From the NCBI GenBank assembly GCA_036399015.1, contig DASWNW010000134.1, positions 14,636-78,635 on the forward strand: 64,000 nt of DNA, in the 5' to 3' direction. Each line of letters opens with the position of its first letter. The stretch's first letter is position 1. Shown piece by piece: positions 34,433 through 43,791 of this stretch. The translations under genes were made by a program, and so were the position numbers. A model generated the notes under the pieces. It had not been told where the DNA came from. It did no database searches and saw nothing but the letters and a program-made list of their open reading frames with translations. The stretch is from QHVT01 sp036399015 (lineage in GTDB: Bacteria; Acidobacteriota; Thermoanaerobaculia; Gp7-AA8).

Positions 34433-35730
34433 GAAAGACGCTGCTCGCAGTCCTCCTCGCCCTGCCGCTCGCGGCGCAGGAGCGCGTGACGCTCATCCGC
34501 AACGCGACCATCCTCACCATCACCAACGGCACCATCGAGAACGGCTCGGTGCTCATCCGCGGCTCGAAGATCGCCGCCGTCGGCCGCGACGTCGCCGCTC
34601 CCGCGAATGCGCGGGTGATCGACGGGAGTGGCAGGTTCGTCATGCCGGGCATCATCGACACGCACAGCCACACCGCTGTCGACGGAAGCGTCAACGAGAT
34701 TTCGCTGCCGAACACCGGCATGGTGCGGATCGCCGACGCGCTCACCGGCGACGACATCAGCGTCTACCGCCAGCTCGCCGGCGGCACGACGACAGCCCTC
34801 ATCCTCCACGGCTCCGCGAACGCAATCGGCGGACAAAGCCAGATCGCGAAGTGGAAGTGGGGCCGCCCGGTTTCGGAATGGCTCGTGACCGATGCGCCCC
34901 GCACGATCAAGTTCGCCCTCGGCGAGAACCCGAAGTCGTCGAACTTCGTCCCGCCGCCCGGCCAGCCGAAGCAGTATCCGGCCACGCGCATGGGCGTGGA
35001 GGAAGTGATCCGCAAGTCGTTCATCGACGCTCGCGACTACCTCGCGCAGCGCGAGGAGTACGAGGCGAAGCAGAAGCGCGGCGAGGCCGCGATCCCGCCG
35101 CGCCGCGACCTGCTCATGGAGACAATGGCCGACATCCTCGCCGGCCGCATCGACATCCACGCGCACTGCTACCGCGCCGACGAGATCGTGATGCTGCTCA
35201 ATCTCGCGGACGAGCTGGGCTTCAAGGTCCGCGAGCTGCAGCACGTGCTCGAGGGCTACAAGGTCGCGCCGGAGATCGCCGCGCACGGCGCCGGCGCCGG
35301 CACATTCATCGACTGGTGGGGTTACAAGGCCGAGGCGTACGACGCCACGCCGTACAACGTCGCGCTGCTCACCCGGAACGGCGTGCTGACCTCCGTCAAC
35401 TCCGACTCCGACGAGCTCGCGCGCCACCTGAATCACGACGCCGCGAAGGCGATGAAGTACGGCGGCCTGACGGAAGAGGAGGCGCTGCGCACCTGCACGA
35501 TCAACCCGGCGCGGCAGCTTCGCCTCGATCACCGGATCGGCTCGATCGAGGTGGGGAAGGACGCCGACCTCGCGATCTGGAGCGGCCACCCGCTCTCCAC
35601 CTATGCCCGGGTCGAGACGACGTTCATCGAAGGGGAGGTCTACTTCGACCGCCAGCAGGACCTCGAGCGGCGCGAGACGCTGCGTCGTGAGAAGGAAGAG
35701 CGGTTGAAGAAGGAGGAGGCGAAGAAATGA
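34429..35730 (+). CDS. Secreted amidohydrolase with intact metal site
   Basis: 433 residues; the ATG overlaps the previous stop (ATGA). The signal peptide is MRKTLLAVLLALPLAAQ. The canonical PGIIDTHSHTAVDG carries the HxH pair, with further ligand candidates in DIHAHCYRAD and VNSDSDELARHLNH. This is therefore the catalytic member of the trio, probably cleaving an amide or cyclic amide in the periplasm. The charged tail (ERLKKEEAKK) is likely disordered. The substrate is not readable; relatives include imidazolonepropionases, dipeptidases and hydantoinase-like enzymes. Confidence 0.88.
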   Translation: MRKTLLAVLLALPLAAQERVTLIRNATILTITNGTIENGSVLIRGSKIAAVGRDVAAPANARVIDGSGRFVMPGIIDTHSHTAVDGSVNEISLPNTGMVRIADALTGDDISVYRQLAGGTTTALILHGSANAIGGQSQIAKWKWGRPVSEWLVTDAPRTIKFALGENPKSSNFVPPPGQPKQYPATRMGVEEVIRKSFIDARDYLAQREEYEAKQKRGEAAIPPRRDLLMETMADILAGRIDIHAHCYRADEIVMLLNLADELGFKVRELQHVLEGYKVAPEIAAHGAGAGTFIDWWGYKAEAYDATPYNVALLTRNGVLTSVNSDSDELARHLNHDAAKAMKYGGLTEEEALRTCTINPARQLRLDHRIGSIEVGKDADLAIWSGHPLSTYARVETTFIEGEVYFDRQQDLERRETLRREKEERLKKEEAKK

Positions 35731-37016
35731 AACGCACCGTGTTGATGCTGCTCTGCGCCTCCACCGTCTTCGCGCAGTCGACGATCCCGAACAGCCCCGG
35801 CGTCAAAGCGACGGTCGCGATCCGAAACGCGCGCATCGTCCCAGTCACCAGCGCGCCGATCGAGCGCGGGACGATCGTGCTGGCGAACGGCGTCATCGCC
35901 GCCGTCGGCGCGAACGTCGAAATTCCGGCCGGCGCGACGGTCATCGACGGCACCGGCCTCTCCGTCTACCCGGGGATGATCGACTCCGGCACCAACGTCG
36001 GCCTCATCGAAATCGACGCGATCGGCGCGACCGTCGACACGTCGGAGCTCGGCGACTTCAATCCCAACGCGCAGGCCGCGGTGGCCATCAACCCGCACTC
36101 CGAGCTGGTGCCGGTGACGCGCGTGAACGGTGTCACGCACGTCGTCAGCACGCCCGAGGGGGGGATCATCTCCGGCCAGAGCGCGCTCATTCAGCTCACA
36201 GGCTGGACGCCTCCGCAGATGGTGGTGAAGTCCCCCGCGGCGATGCACATCCGTTTCCCGAGATTGCGCGGCGCGCCCATCGTCGAGATCCCGCAGGAAG
36301 AAGAGGCGGAGACCAACCGCCGGAAGAACTACACGAAGGAGCTCGACCGGCTGCGGGACGTCTTCCGCGACGCACAGGCGTACGCGAAGGCCTCAGGTGC
36401 GCGCGTGCGGCGCTTCGACCGCGACCTGCTGCTCGAGGCGCTCGTTCCGGTGGTGGAAGGGCGCGTGCCGGTGGTCATGCACGCGAACCAGGCGCGCGAC
36501 ATCCGCGCGGCGCTCGCGTTCGCCGACGAGTTCAAGCTGAAGGTCATCCTGGCCGGCGCGCAGGACGCCGCCCGCGTCGTCGACGACCTGAAGAAGCGGG
36601 CAGTCCCGGTGATCCTGGGGCCGATCCTCTCCCTCCCGCAGCGCGAGGACGATCCGTACGACATCCTCTTCACGAACGCGAAGCTGCTGCACGACAACGG
36701 CATCCGTTTCTCGATCCAGACCGCGGACGCCCACAACTCGCGCAACCTGCCGTACCACGCCGCCTCGTGCGCCGCGTTCGGCCTGCCGAAGGAGGAGGCG
36801 CTCAAGGCCGTGACCATCTATCCGGCCGAGATCTGGGACGTCGCCGACCGGATGGGATCCCTGGAGGTGGGGAAGGTCGCGAACGTCATCGTCACCGACG
36901 GCGACCCTCTCGAGATCCGGACGACGGTGAGCCGCGTCTTCATTGGCGGGGAGGAGATGCCGATGGACTCGCGTCACACGCTGCTGTACCGGAAGTTCGC
37001 GAACAGACCGAAGTAG
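35727..37016 (+). CDS. Secreted amidohydrolase-like protein lacking the HxH motif
   Basis: 429 residues, start overlapping the previous stop (ATGA), signal peptide MKRTVLMLLCASTVFAQ. The imidazolonepropionase-like fold is clear (VYPGMIDSGTN, VPVVMHANQARDI, VTIYPAEIWDVADRMG), but HxH is replaced by SGTN. One His in VMHAN remains. As with the first gene of the operon, catalysis by the normal mechanism seems unlikely. The three products may form a hetero-oligomer with one active chain. Confidence 0.85.
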   Translation: MKRTVLMLLCASTVFAQSTIPNSPGVKATVAIRNARIVPVTSAPIERGTIVLANGVIAAVGANVEIPAGATVIDGTGLSVYPGMIDSGTNVGLIEIDAIGATVDTSELGDFNPNAQAAVAINPHSELVPVTRVNGVTHVVSTPEGGIISGQSALIQLTGWTPPQMVVKSPAAMHIRFPRLRGAPIVEIPQEEEAETNRRKNYTKELDRLRDVFRDAQAYAKASGARVRRFDRDLLLEALVPVVEGRVPVVMHANQARDIRAALAFADEFKLKVILAGAQDAARVVDDLKKRAVPVILGPILSLPQREDDPYDILFTNAKLLHDNGIRFSIQTADAHNSRNLPYHAASCAAFGLPKEEALKAVTIYPAEIWDVADRMGSLEVGKVANVIVTDGDPLEIRTTVSRVFIGGEEMPMDSRHTLLYRKFANRPK

Positions 37017-37052
37017 CGCAGCATGAAACGCATGCTGTAGTAGCATACACGC

Positions 37053-38000
37053 ATGCGTTCAACTCTGCTTCTCGCCATCGGCGTCGCTGCCGCTGTGGTC
37101 GCGTCTGCACCGCGCGCATCTGCCCAGCCGACGCAGCCCTTCGACGTCGTAGCGGTCGGGTTGGACTGCCTCATCATCCTCCCGATCTACGGCCCGAGCC
37201 TGCAGTTTCTCGGCATCTCGATCGAGACGGACACGGATGTCCAGTTCCTCGCGCCCGCCGGTGAAGGGCGCGTTCTGGCGCTGGCGAGGGGGGGCAGCCG
37301 GATCGAAGAGGTGCGCCCCGACCTCACGCGTACACCGGTCTTCTCCGGCATCCCCGGCACGGAGGGACGCAGCTTCGTCGTGGATGCCGCGGGAAACATC
37401 TACCTGGCGACCGAGAGCGGACGTCTCCTCGCCATCCGGCCGGACGGCACCGTCCGCGCCGACTACGGGCTGAACGTGTTGTCGATGGATCTCGCCGCCG
37501 ACCAGTGCACGCTGTTCTATCTGACGTCCGGCGGCATCGAGCGCTTCAACGTTTGCACCGGTACGCCGCTCCCCGACTTCCCGGCCAACCCTCCGTTTGG
37601 CAACTTCAAGCTTCTGCCCGATGGAGGGCTGCTGCTGCGGGGCGACTCCGGCAAGCAAGTCGTCCGTTACAACGCGGCGGGTATCGTGGTCCGTACGTAC
37701 CCTCTGGTCGACGAGGCAGGCGGTATCCTGGTCCTGGGCCGCGCCGGCCGCACGATGATCACCGGTGAATGGTGCGGCAATGGGACGTTCCACGAGTACG
37801 ACCTCGAGACCGGCGCGATCCTGCGCACCCTCTCGTTCGAGTTCCAAAGCGTCGAGAGCCTCGTGACATACAACGGGTTCACGGCGGCGCTCGGAACCAC
37901 GGCGGCCGCGCACGTCGCCGCCGTTCCATCCCTCTCGACGAGCATGCTCGCCGTCCTCGGCACGCTCCTCATGCTGATCGCGATCCGCCGCCTCGTGTAG
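37053..38000 (+). CDS. Secreted beta-propeller protein with IPTL-type C-terminal anchor
   Basis: 315 residues. Signal peptide (MRSTLLLAIGVAAAVVASAP...), then WD/NHL-like blades (FVVDAAGNIYLATESGRLLA, FKLLPDGGLLL). It ends with a sorting-type tail: VPSLSTSMLAVLG, a hydrophobic helix and a basic end (IRRLV). This matches the IPTL-CTERM pattern (V/I-P-T/S-L-S plus helix plus Arg), usually processed at the envelope. No partner sorting enzyme lies nearby. Confidence 0.72.
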   Translation: MRSTLLLAIGVAAAVVASAPRASAQPTQPFDVVAVGLDCLIILPIYGPSLQFLGISIETDTDVQFLAPAGEGRVLALARGGSRIEEVRPDLTRTPVFSGIPGTEGRSFVVDAAGNIYLATESGRLLAIRPDGTVRADYGLNVLSMDLAADQCTLFYLTSGGIERFNVCTGTPLPDFPANPPFGNFKLLPDGGLLLRGDSGKQVVRYNAAGIVVRTYPLVDEAGGILVLGRAGRTMITGEWCGNGTFHEYDLETGAILRTLSFEFQSVESLVTYNGFTAALGTTAAAHVAAVPSLSTSMLAVLGTLLMLIAIRRLV

Positions 38001-38029
38001 AATCCCGCGCCTGTTCTTTCGCAATCTGC

Positions 38030-38194
38030 GTTCGACGTGGTGAACGGGAAGCCGGTGTGAAACCGGCGCGGCCCCCGCCACTGTAATCGGCGACGACTCA
38101 TGCCCGGTCTCTGGCAACAGAGACCCCCACTGCGCAAGCGGGAAGGGCGGCATGACGAGAGCGACCCGGAAGTCAGGAGACCGGCCCGTCGAAC
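38030..38194 (+). promoter_or_regulatory. Cobalamin riboswitch
   Basis: The closing helix pairs GTTCGACG (38030) with CGTCGAAC (38194). Inside lie the diagnostic B12-box parts: GAAGCCGGTGTGAAACCGGC, GCGGCCCCCGCCACTGTAA and GGAAGTCAGGAGACC. It ends 41 bp before the TonB receptor start, so adenosyl- or methylcobalamin should repress that gene. Confidence 0.96.
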
Positions 38195-38235
38195 AACCAT
38201 CGTTTGTCGGCCTTCTTCGGAGGGAAGGAGTCGTC

Positions 38236-40062
38236 ATGAAATCTCTGTCTGTTTTTCTCTTCACCACCTTCCTCGTCGCAGCACCTCTCACCGCCCAACC
38301 TGTCGTCCAGGACGAGATCGTCGTCACCGCGTCCGCGTTGCCGGAGCGCGCCGATGAGACGCCCGCCACCGTCACCGTGATCACGCGCGAGGAAATCGAC
38401 GAGCGCGCCGCGCGCGACGTCTCCGACGTTCTTCGCGAGGTGCCGGGGCTCTCGGTCGCCCGCATCGGCTCCTCGGGCCATCAGACGACGATCTTCACCC
38501 GCGGCGCAAACGGCGCGCACACGCTCGTGCTCTGGAACGGCATCGAGGTGAGCCCCCCCTTCTTCGGCGGCTCGAGCGGCTTCGACTGGGGGCAGTTCTC
38601 CACCGCCGGCGTCGAACAGATCGAGGTCGTGCGCGGCCCCTTCTCGGCGCTCTACGGCTCCGAGGCGGTGGCGGGGGTGATCAACGTCCTCACAGTCCCG
38701 TCGCGCAGCGGCGTGCAGGCGTCGGCCGAGGGAGGGGAGGGGCTGTTCAACGCGCAGGCCTACGGGTCGTACGTGCAGGGCAACCTCGCGCTCAGCGGCT
38801 CGTTCGAGTCGCGGCGGGACGATGGCTTCGCCGCAAACGACGACTTCGATCAGCACAGCGCCAACGCCGCGCTCCGCTGGACGACCGCCTCCCAACTCGG
38901 CCTCGGCATTCGCGCGCGCTACAACCGCTACGCCCTCGGCGTCCCGCTGAACCTGAACTTCGAGCTCGACGAGCTCGTCTCGAGCCCCCTGCGCCGGCAG
39001 GACGGCGACGAGTGGCAGGTCGCGGTCCCGATCGACCAGACCATCGGCACCTTCAGCTACGACGTCGTGCTGAGCGAGAGCCGGCGCGAGGACCTGCTCG
39101 AGGATCCCGGCGATCCGTTCGGCCCGTTCTGCGTGACGACCGACTCCCGGTCGCGCCGCGGCCGCCTCGTCACCCGCACGAAGACCGCCGCGATCGGCAC
39201 CCTCGTCGCCGGAGCGGAGTACGAGACGATCAGCGTCGACGACGTCACGAACTTCGGGCCGAATTTTCTCGATAAGAAACGGACGGAGCGCTCGCTGTTC
39301 CTCGAGGACCGCTACTCGGCGGCGGTCGGCAGCGCGCGCCTGGAGCTCAGCGCCGGGGCGCGCTACGACGACTACGAGACGTTCGGCAGCGAGGTCTCGC
39401 CCCGGGTCGCCGCCGCATGGATCGCGGGAGGCAACAAGTTCCACGCTGCCTACGGTGAGGCGTTCCGCGCCCCTTACGTCGGCGAGCTGTTCTCCCCCTT
39501 CGGTGGCAACCCAGACCTCCGGGCGGAGCGCAGCCGCAGCTTCGAGGCCGGCGCCGCACACTTCTTCACCAATGGCGAGGTGGCGCTGACGCTGTTCCAC
39601 GACCGCTACCGCGACCTCATCACCAACGCCGGCTTCGTGCTCGCGAACGTCGGCCGCGCACGCGCCCGCGGCGCCGAGCTCTCCGCGCAGAGCCGCATTA
39701 GCAATCAGGTGAACGGCGGCCTCACCTACACCTATACCGACGCGGAGAACCTCGACACGGACGAGCCGCTGCTGCGGCGTCCGAAGCATTCCGGATCGGC
39801 GTTCGTATCGGTGCGGCAGGGGATCGCGCAGGTCAACCTGGTGCTGCTACGCACCGGCGCGCGCCCGGACATCCTGCCGGTGCTGCCCTTCTCGCGCACG
39901 ACGAACGAAGCGCACACGACGCTCGACGTGAACGTGCAGTTCGACCTCGGCCGCTTCACGCCTTACCTCAAAGTCGAGAACCTGACCGATGTCAAATATG
40001 AGGAGATCCTCGGCTACGCCTCACCTTCGCGGCGGGCGATCGTCGGGATCCGGGTGCGCTAA
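38236..40062 (+). CDS. TonB-dependent outer-membrane receptor, BtuB-like
   Basis: 608 residues from MKSLSVFLFTTFLVA with a signal peptide; AAGGAG precedes the ATG, ruling out the longer frame that would run back through the riboswitch. A TonB box region (DEIVVTASALPERAD), plug domain (VRGPFSALYGSEAVAGVINV) and barrel strands follow, ending in an aromatic/charged C-terminal strand (SRRAIVGIRVR). Control by a cobalamin riboswitch makes B12 or a corrinoid the likely ligand. The size matches BtuB (~600). Confidence 0.92.
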   Translation: MKSLSVFLFTTFLVAAPLTAQPVVQDEIVVTASALPERADETPATVTVITREEIDERAARDVSDVLREVPGLSVARIGSSGHQTTIFTRGANGAHTLVLWNGIEVSPPFFGGSSGFDWGQFSTAGVEQIEVVRGPFSALYGSEAVAGVINVLTVPSRSGVQASAEGGEGLFNAQAYGSYVQGNLALSGSFESRRDDGFAANDDFDQHSANAALRWTTASQLGLGIRARYNRYALGVPLNLNFELDELVSSPLRRQDGDEWQVAVPIDQTIGTFSYDVVLSESRREDLLEDPGDPFGPFCVTTDSRSRRGRLVTRTKTAAIGTLVAGAEYETISVDDVTNFGPNFLDKKRTERSLFLEDRYSAAVGSARLELSAGARYDDYETFGSEVSPRVAAAWIAGGNKFHAAYGEAFRAPYVGELFSPFGGNPDLRAERSRSFEAGAAHFFTNGEVALTLFHDRYRDLITNAGFVLANVGRARARGAELSAQSRISNQVNGGLTYTYTDAENLDTDEPLLRRPKHSGSAFVSVRQGIAQVNLVLLRTGARPDILPVLPFSRTTNEAHTTLDVNVQFDLGRFTPYLKVENLTDVKYEEILGYASPSRRAIVGIRVR

Positions 40063-41378
40063 GGCGTTCTCACGGCGCGGCGCCGCGACTGCAGCCACCC
40101 GGTCAGCGGCGTCACGGCGTGGCTCTCCTCGATGTGAATCATCGCGTCGTACTGGTTCGCGGGCGTTCCCCAGATGAAATGGCTCTGCCGCTCGGTCAGC
40201 GGGCGGTAGAGCACACCGACCGCGCGTTGCCAGCGGCCCTCCGCGAGCGCCGGTACCTGCGACGTGAGGAGGTAGAAGTCGCCGATGCCGGCCGAGTGAA
40301 ACAGGGCGCCGACGAGCGACGGATCGGCGGGACGGAGCGCCATCACCTCCCCCGCGCCGCCCCAGGTGTGCGCCGCCATCACCGCGCCGCCGTACATGCT
40401 GAAGCCGACGTGGAACGACTGGCCCGGCCAGCGCTGGCGCACGAGCTGGCCGATGTTCACGTCCCCGTATGACGCCATGTCGGTCGCGCTCGCGTCGCCG
40501 ACGTGCGTGTTGTGCGCCCACAGCGCGAAGCGCGTCGGTGCGAATGAGGCGTCGAGGTGTGTCGCCAGCGCCGCCAGCGTTTCCGTCATGTGCGTGTCGC
40601 GCACGTTCCAGCTCGAGCGGCCGGAGGCAGCCGCGCGGTAGAACGCCTCGGCGTTCATGACCACGCGCGCATGCTGCACCGCGTGAAACGCCGGCTCGTC
40701 CGCCGGCACCTCGCCGAAGCGCGTCGAGAGCTCCTCGTACACCGCGGCCGCCTGCTCCTGACACGACCGCTCCCGCGACTGCCGGACCGCGCGCGCGTAC
40801 TCGGAGAGATCGGCGCGGTACGCGTCGAAGCAGGAGTAGCGCTGCACCGCGCGTGCGGCCGCCGCCGCGTCGATCGTGCGCAGATAGGCGACGAGCGCAT
40901 CCATCGATTCGAACGCGGTGTAGAGGTCGAGGCCGAAGATCCGGATCTCCGGTTCACCGGTTTGCCGATTGCGGTTGTGCTCGCGCGCCCAGCGGACGAA
41001 CGCCGCGAACTCGGCGTTGCGCCACATCCAGACCGGAAACTCGGTGAACTCCAGCAGCGGGTCGCGGTCGGCGGCGCCGCGGATGTAGGCGTCGACGCGC
41101 GCGACGTCGCTCCAGCTTGCCTCCAGCACGACGGCGCGGAACTGCTTTTCCTCGATCAGTTGGCGCGTGATGCGCGCCCGCTCGCGGTAGAACTCGGCCG
41201 TGCCGTGCGACGCCTCGCCCATCAGCACGAAGCGGCGGTCGCCGATCGCATCCATGAGCGCGCCGTAATCGGTGAGCGGATGAGCCGAGGCGCGGACTTG
41301 GTCGGCAGCCGTCTGCGCGACGGCGGCTGCGGCGTGGATGAGGAGCGCGAAGAGGAGGGAGAGCGACCGGGATCTCAT
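40059..41378 (-). CDS. Erythromycin-esterase-family protein (secreted)
   Basis: 439 residues with a signal peptide (MRSRSLSLLFALLIHAAAAVAQ). LMGEASHGTAEFYRERARI and FALWAHNTHVGD are the two hallmark catalytic segments of the EreA/EreB fold. Members open macrolide lactone rings, but many homologues act on other substrates or are uncharacterised. Its ATG overlaps the trmFO stop (ATGA). It converges with the TonB receptor, with a 4-bp overlap of stops. Confidence 0.87.
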   Translation of the reverse strand: MRSRSLSLLFALLIHAAAAVAQTAADQVRASAHPLTDYGALMDAIGDRRFVLMGEASHGTAEFYRERARITRQLIEEKQFRAVVLEASWSDVARVDAYIRGAADRDPLLEFTEFPVWMWRNAEFAAFVRWAREHNRNRQTGEPEIRIFGLDLYTAFESMDALVAYLRTIDAAAAARAVQRYSCFDAYRADLSEYARAVRQSRERSCQEQAAAVYEELSTRFGEVPADEPAFHAVQHARVVMNAEAFYRAAASGRSSWNVRDTHMTETLAALATHLDASFAPTRFALWAHNTHVGDASATDMASYGDVNIGQLVRQRWPGQSFHVGFSMYGGAVMAAHTWGGAGEVMALRPADPSLVGALFHSAGIGDFYLLTSQVPALAEGRWQRAVGVLYRPLTERQSHFIWGTPANQYDAMIHIEESHAVTPLTGWLQSRRRAVRTP

Positions 41379-42676
41379 GAGGCGAGCGAATCGATCGTTT
41401 GCAGCGCACGTGCCGCCTGGCGCTCGCGCTTCTCGATCTTTTTCGCTCGCCCGATGACGTCCTCGATCAGCGCCCACGTCACGTTCGACGGCTGATAGCG
41501 GTCGGGTGACGACTCCGCGACATGACGCCCCAGCGCGCCGAGGGCGGTGTGATACGGGAGCGGCCTCGCGGACCCGCCGCGCGCCAGCTCGTCGATGTAC
41601 CGCGCGACCAGGAGGCCGACCGCGGACGACTCGACGTAGCCCTCGACGCCGGTGATCTGTCCGGCGAAGAAGATCCGCTCGTCGCGCTTCGCCTGGAACG
41701 TCGGCGTGAGGTGCTTCGGGCCGTTGATGAACGTGTTGCGGTGCATCGAGCCGTAACGCGCGAACTGCGCGTTCTCCAGGCCTGGGATCATCCGGATCAC
41801 CCGCTGCTGCTCGGGGATGCGCATCTTCGTCTGGAAGCCGACCAGGTTGAAGTACTCGTCGGAGAGGTCTTCCTTCCGGAGCTGCACGACCGCGTGCGGC
41901 CGCTCGTTCGTCTCCGGATGCTCGAGCCCGACCGGCTTCATCGGGCCGAAGCGGAGCGTCTCGATGCCGCGGCCGGCGATCTCCTCGACCGGCAGGCAGC
42001 CCTCGAAGTGCACCGCCTTCTCGAAGTCGTGCGCCTGAAAGAGCTCCGCCGAGAGCAGCGCGGCGACGAAGGCCTCGTACTGCTCCTGGTTCATCGCCGC
42101 ATTGAGGTAGTCGGTCGCCGAGCCCTTGCCGTAGCGCGACTTCCAGTAGAGCTTCGAGAAGTCGAGCGAGTCGGCAGCGATGATCGGCGCGATGGCGTCG
42201 TAGAAGTAGAGACCGTCGCGGCCGAGGAACTCGTCGATCGCCTGGAAGAGCGGATCGCTCGTGAGCGGGCCGGTGGCCACGACGAGGTAGTCGTAGCCGT
42301 CGCGGTCGAGCGACGTCACTTCCTCGCGTCGGACCGTGATGTTCGGCTGCGACGCGATCTCGCGGGTGACCGCGGCGGAGAAGCGCTCGCGGTCGACGGC
42401 GAACGCATCTCCCGCCGGCACGCGCGCCTCTTCGCCGCAGCGGATGACGAGCGAGTCCATGCGCGCGAGCTCCTGCTTCAGCAGGCCCACCGCGTTGGTG
42501 TGCGACGACGAGCGGAAGGAGTTCGAGCAGACGAGCTCCGCGAGGTTCGACGTGGCGTGGGCCGGCGTCGACTTCACAGGGCGCATCTCGAACAGGTCGA
42601 CGGTGTGCCCGCGCCGCGCTAGCGCGAACGCGCATTCACTGCCGGCCAGTCCGGCGCCGATGATCCTGATCTTCAA
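41375..42676 (-). CDS. trmFO: Methylenetetrahydrofolate-tRNA-(uracil-5-)-methyltransferase TrmFO
   Basis: 433 residues. The FAD motif RIIGAGLAGSECAFALARRG opens the protein, followed by the family-typical FEMRPVKSTPAHAT, LAELVCSNSFRSSS and GQITGVEGYVESSAVGL. It makes m5U54 in the tRNA T-loop using methylene-THF and FADH2. The length is standard. It is coupled by ATGA overlaps on both sides, to the DUF3467 gene before and the esterase-like gene after. Confidence 0.96.
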   Translation of the reverse strand: MKIRIIGAGLAGSECAFALARRGHTVDLFEMRPVKSTPAHATSNLAELVCSNSFRSSSHTNAVGLLKQELARMDSLVIRCGEEARVPAGDAFAVDRERFSAAVTREIASQPNITVRREEVTSLDRDGYDYLVVATGPLTSDPLFQAIDEFLGRDGLYFYDAIAPIIAADSLDFSKLYWKSRYGKGSATDYLNAAMNQEQYEAFVAALLSAELFQAHDFEKAVHFEGCLPVEEIAGRGIETLRFGPMKPVGLEHPETNERPHAVVQLRKEDLSDEYFNLVGFQTKMRIPEQQRVIRMIPGLENAQFARYGSMHRNTFINGPKHLTPTFQAKRDERIFFAGQITGVEGYVESSAVGLLVARYIDELARGGSARPLPYHTALGALGRHVAESSPDRYQPSNVTWALIEDVIGRAKKIEKRERQAARALQTIDSLAS

Positions 42677-42972
42677 TTCGAGGGTTCGGTCTGGCTGAAG
42701 CCGGTGCCGGCGGCGCGGATCTCGCCGTACTGCTGCTCGAACAGCGCCACGTTGTGGCTGAGGGCCTCGAGGAGCTGCTTGGTGTGCAGCGGCGTGAGGA
42801 TCACCCGGCTGTAGATCTTGACGTCGTTGCGGCCGGGCACGACTCGTCCGAGGTCGATCACGAACTCGCTCGCGGAATGGATGATGTTCGCGAAATTGAC
42901 GTACTCGCCCTGGGCGACGTTCTCGTCGAGGACGATGCGGATGGTCTGTTGCGGCTGCTGCGGATTGTCCAT
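42673..42972 (-). CDS. DUF3467 protein
   Basis: 99 residues from MDNPQQPQQTIRIVLDENVA. The pattern GEYVNFANIIHSASEFVIDLG plus SRVILTPLHTKQLLEAL is that of the DUF3467 family, small proteins of unknown role widespread in bacteria and archaea. The stop overlaps the trmFO start. It is soluble. Confidence 0.85.
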   Translation of the reverse strand: MDNPQQPQQTIRIVLDENVAQGEYVNFANIIHSASEFVIDLGRVVPGRNDVKIYSRVILTPLHTKQLLEALSHNVALFEQQYGEIRAAGTGFSQTEPSN

Positions 42973-42995
42973 CGCCGTCCTCAACGGTGCGGCCG

Positions 42996-43739
42996 TCAGC
43001 CCGAATTCCGCGCCGAAACGAGCCGCAGCGGCGCCTCGGAGACGGCAGCGAGCACGGTGCGCGTCGCGTTCGTGTGCAGGTCGTCGACGTGCACGAGCAC
43101 CGCGTCGGCGATCGATTCGAAGCCGTGGCCGGCGAGGTTCAGTTGCGACAGCGCGACTTCGAGCGGCGACATGCTCGGGTTGAAGGCCGCGTTCTCCGCG
43201 TACGCGCCGGTGACGACGGTGCCGTCATTCGTGCGCAGCGCCACGCCGGCGTACGACTTCGAGTAGGGGGCGTAGCTGAGGTTTGCCGCGCAGAGCGCCT
43301 GCTGCGCGAGCTTGTCGTCGGTCGCGATCGACAGCCCATGATCCTCGCGCTGCATCAAGCCGCCGTCGATGCCGAGGTCGCGCGGGCCGAACGCGTTCGG
43401 CAGCAGCTCCGCGAGCTGGAAGGAGCCGTTCGGGAGCTGGATCTTCAGGCGGCCGGCGGTGTTCAGCTCGTTCAGGAACTGCCTGCAGTACCCGCACGGG
43501 GCGGCGGTGACGGCGATGAGGTCGATCCCTTCCTCACCGCTCATCCAGGCGTTCGCGACGCTCGACTGCTCCGCGTGCACCGTGAAGCTGAGCGCCTCCC
43601 CGGCGAATTCGACGTTCGCGCCGTAGTAGAGCTTCCCGCTCAGCCCGCGCGACACCGCGCCGACGTGGAAGTTCGAGATCGGCGGCCGCGCGAACTGCGC
43701 CGCCTGCGCCAGGAGGGAGGAAACGTCGTCCAGAGCCAT
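42996..43739 (-). CDS. cdd: Cytidine deaminase (two-domain, E. coli type)
   Basis: 247 residues from MALDDVSSLLAQAAQFARPP. The catalytic site is FTVHAEQS (His and Glu) with AAPCGYCRQFL (two Cys for zinc). A second, inactive copy of the fold follows (GVALRTNDGTVVTGAYAENAAF), as in the dimeric E. coli enzyme. It converts cytidine to uridine in pyrimidine salvage. A longer open frame reaches 43904, but its extra residues are Arg/Ser-rich and unlike the family. Confidence 0.93.
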   Translation of the reverse strand: MALDDVSSLLAQAAQFARPPISNFHVGAVSRGLSGKLYYGANVEFAGEALSFTVHAEQSSVANAWMSGEEGIDLIAVTAAPCGYCRQFLNELNTAGRLKIQLPNGSFQLAELLPNAFGPRDLGIDGGLMQREDHGLSIATDDKLAQQALCAANLSYAPYSKSYAGVALRTNDGTVVTGAYAENAAFNPSMSPLEVALSQLNLAGHGFESIADAVLVHVDDLHTNATRTVLAAVSEAPLRLVSARNSG

Positions 43740-43791
43740 CCGCGCATGGTGACAGAAAACAGGCGCCGGATTTGAAGAGAGGCGCCCCGAC

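Noticed and set aside
40059..42635. Single 858-codon frame joining the erythromycin-esterase-like gene with DNA upstream
   Set aside because: The upstream part is a shadow of trmFO; a signal peptide starts at the ATG at 41378, which overlaps the trmFO stop.
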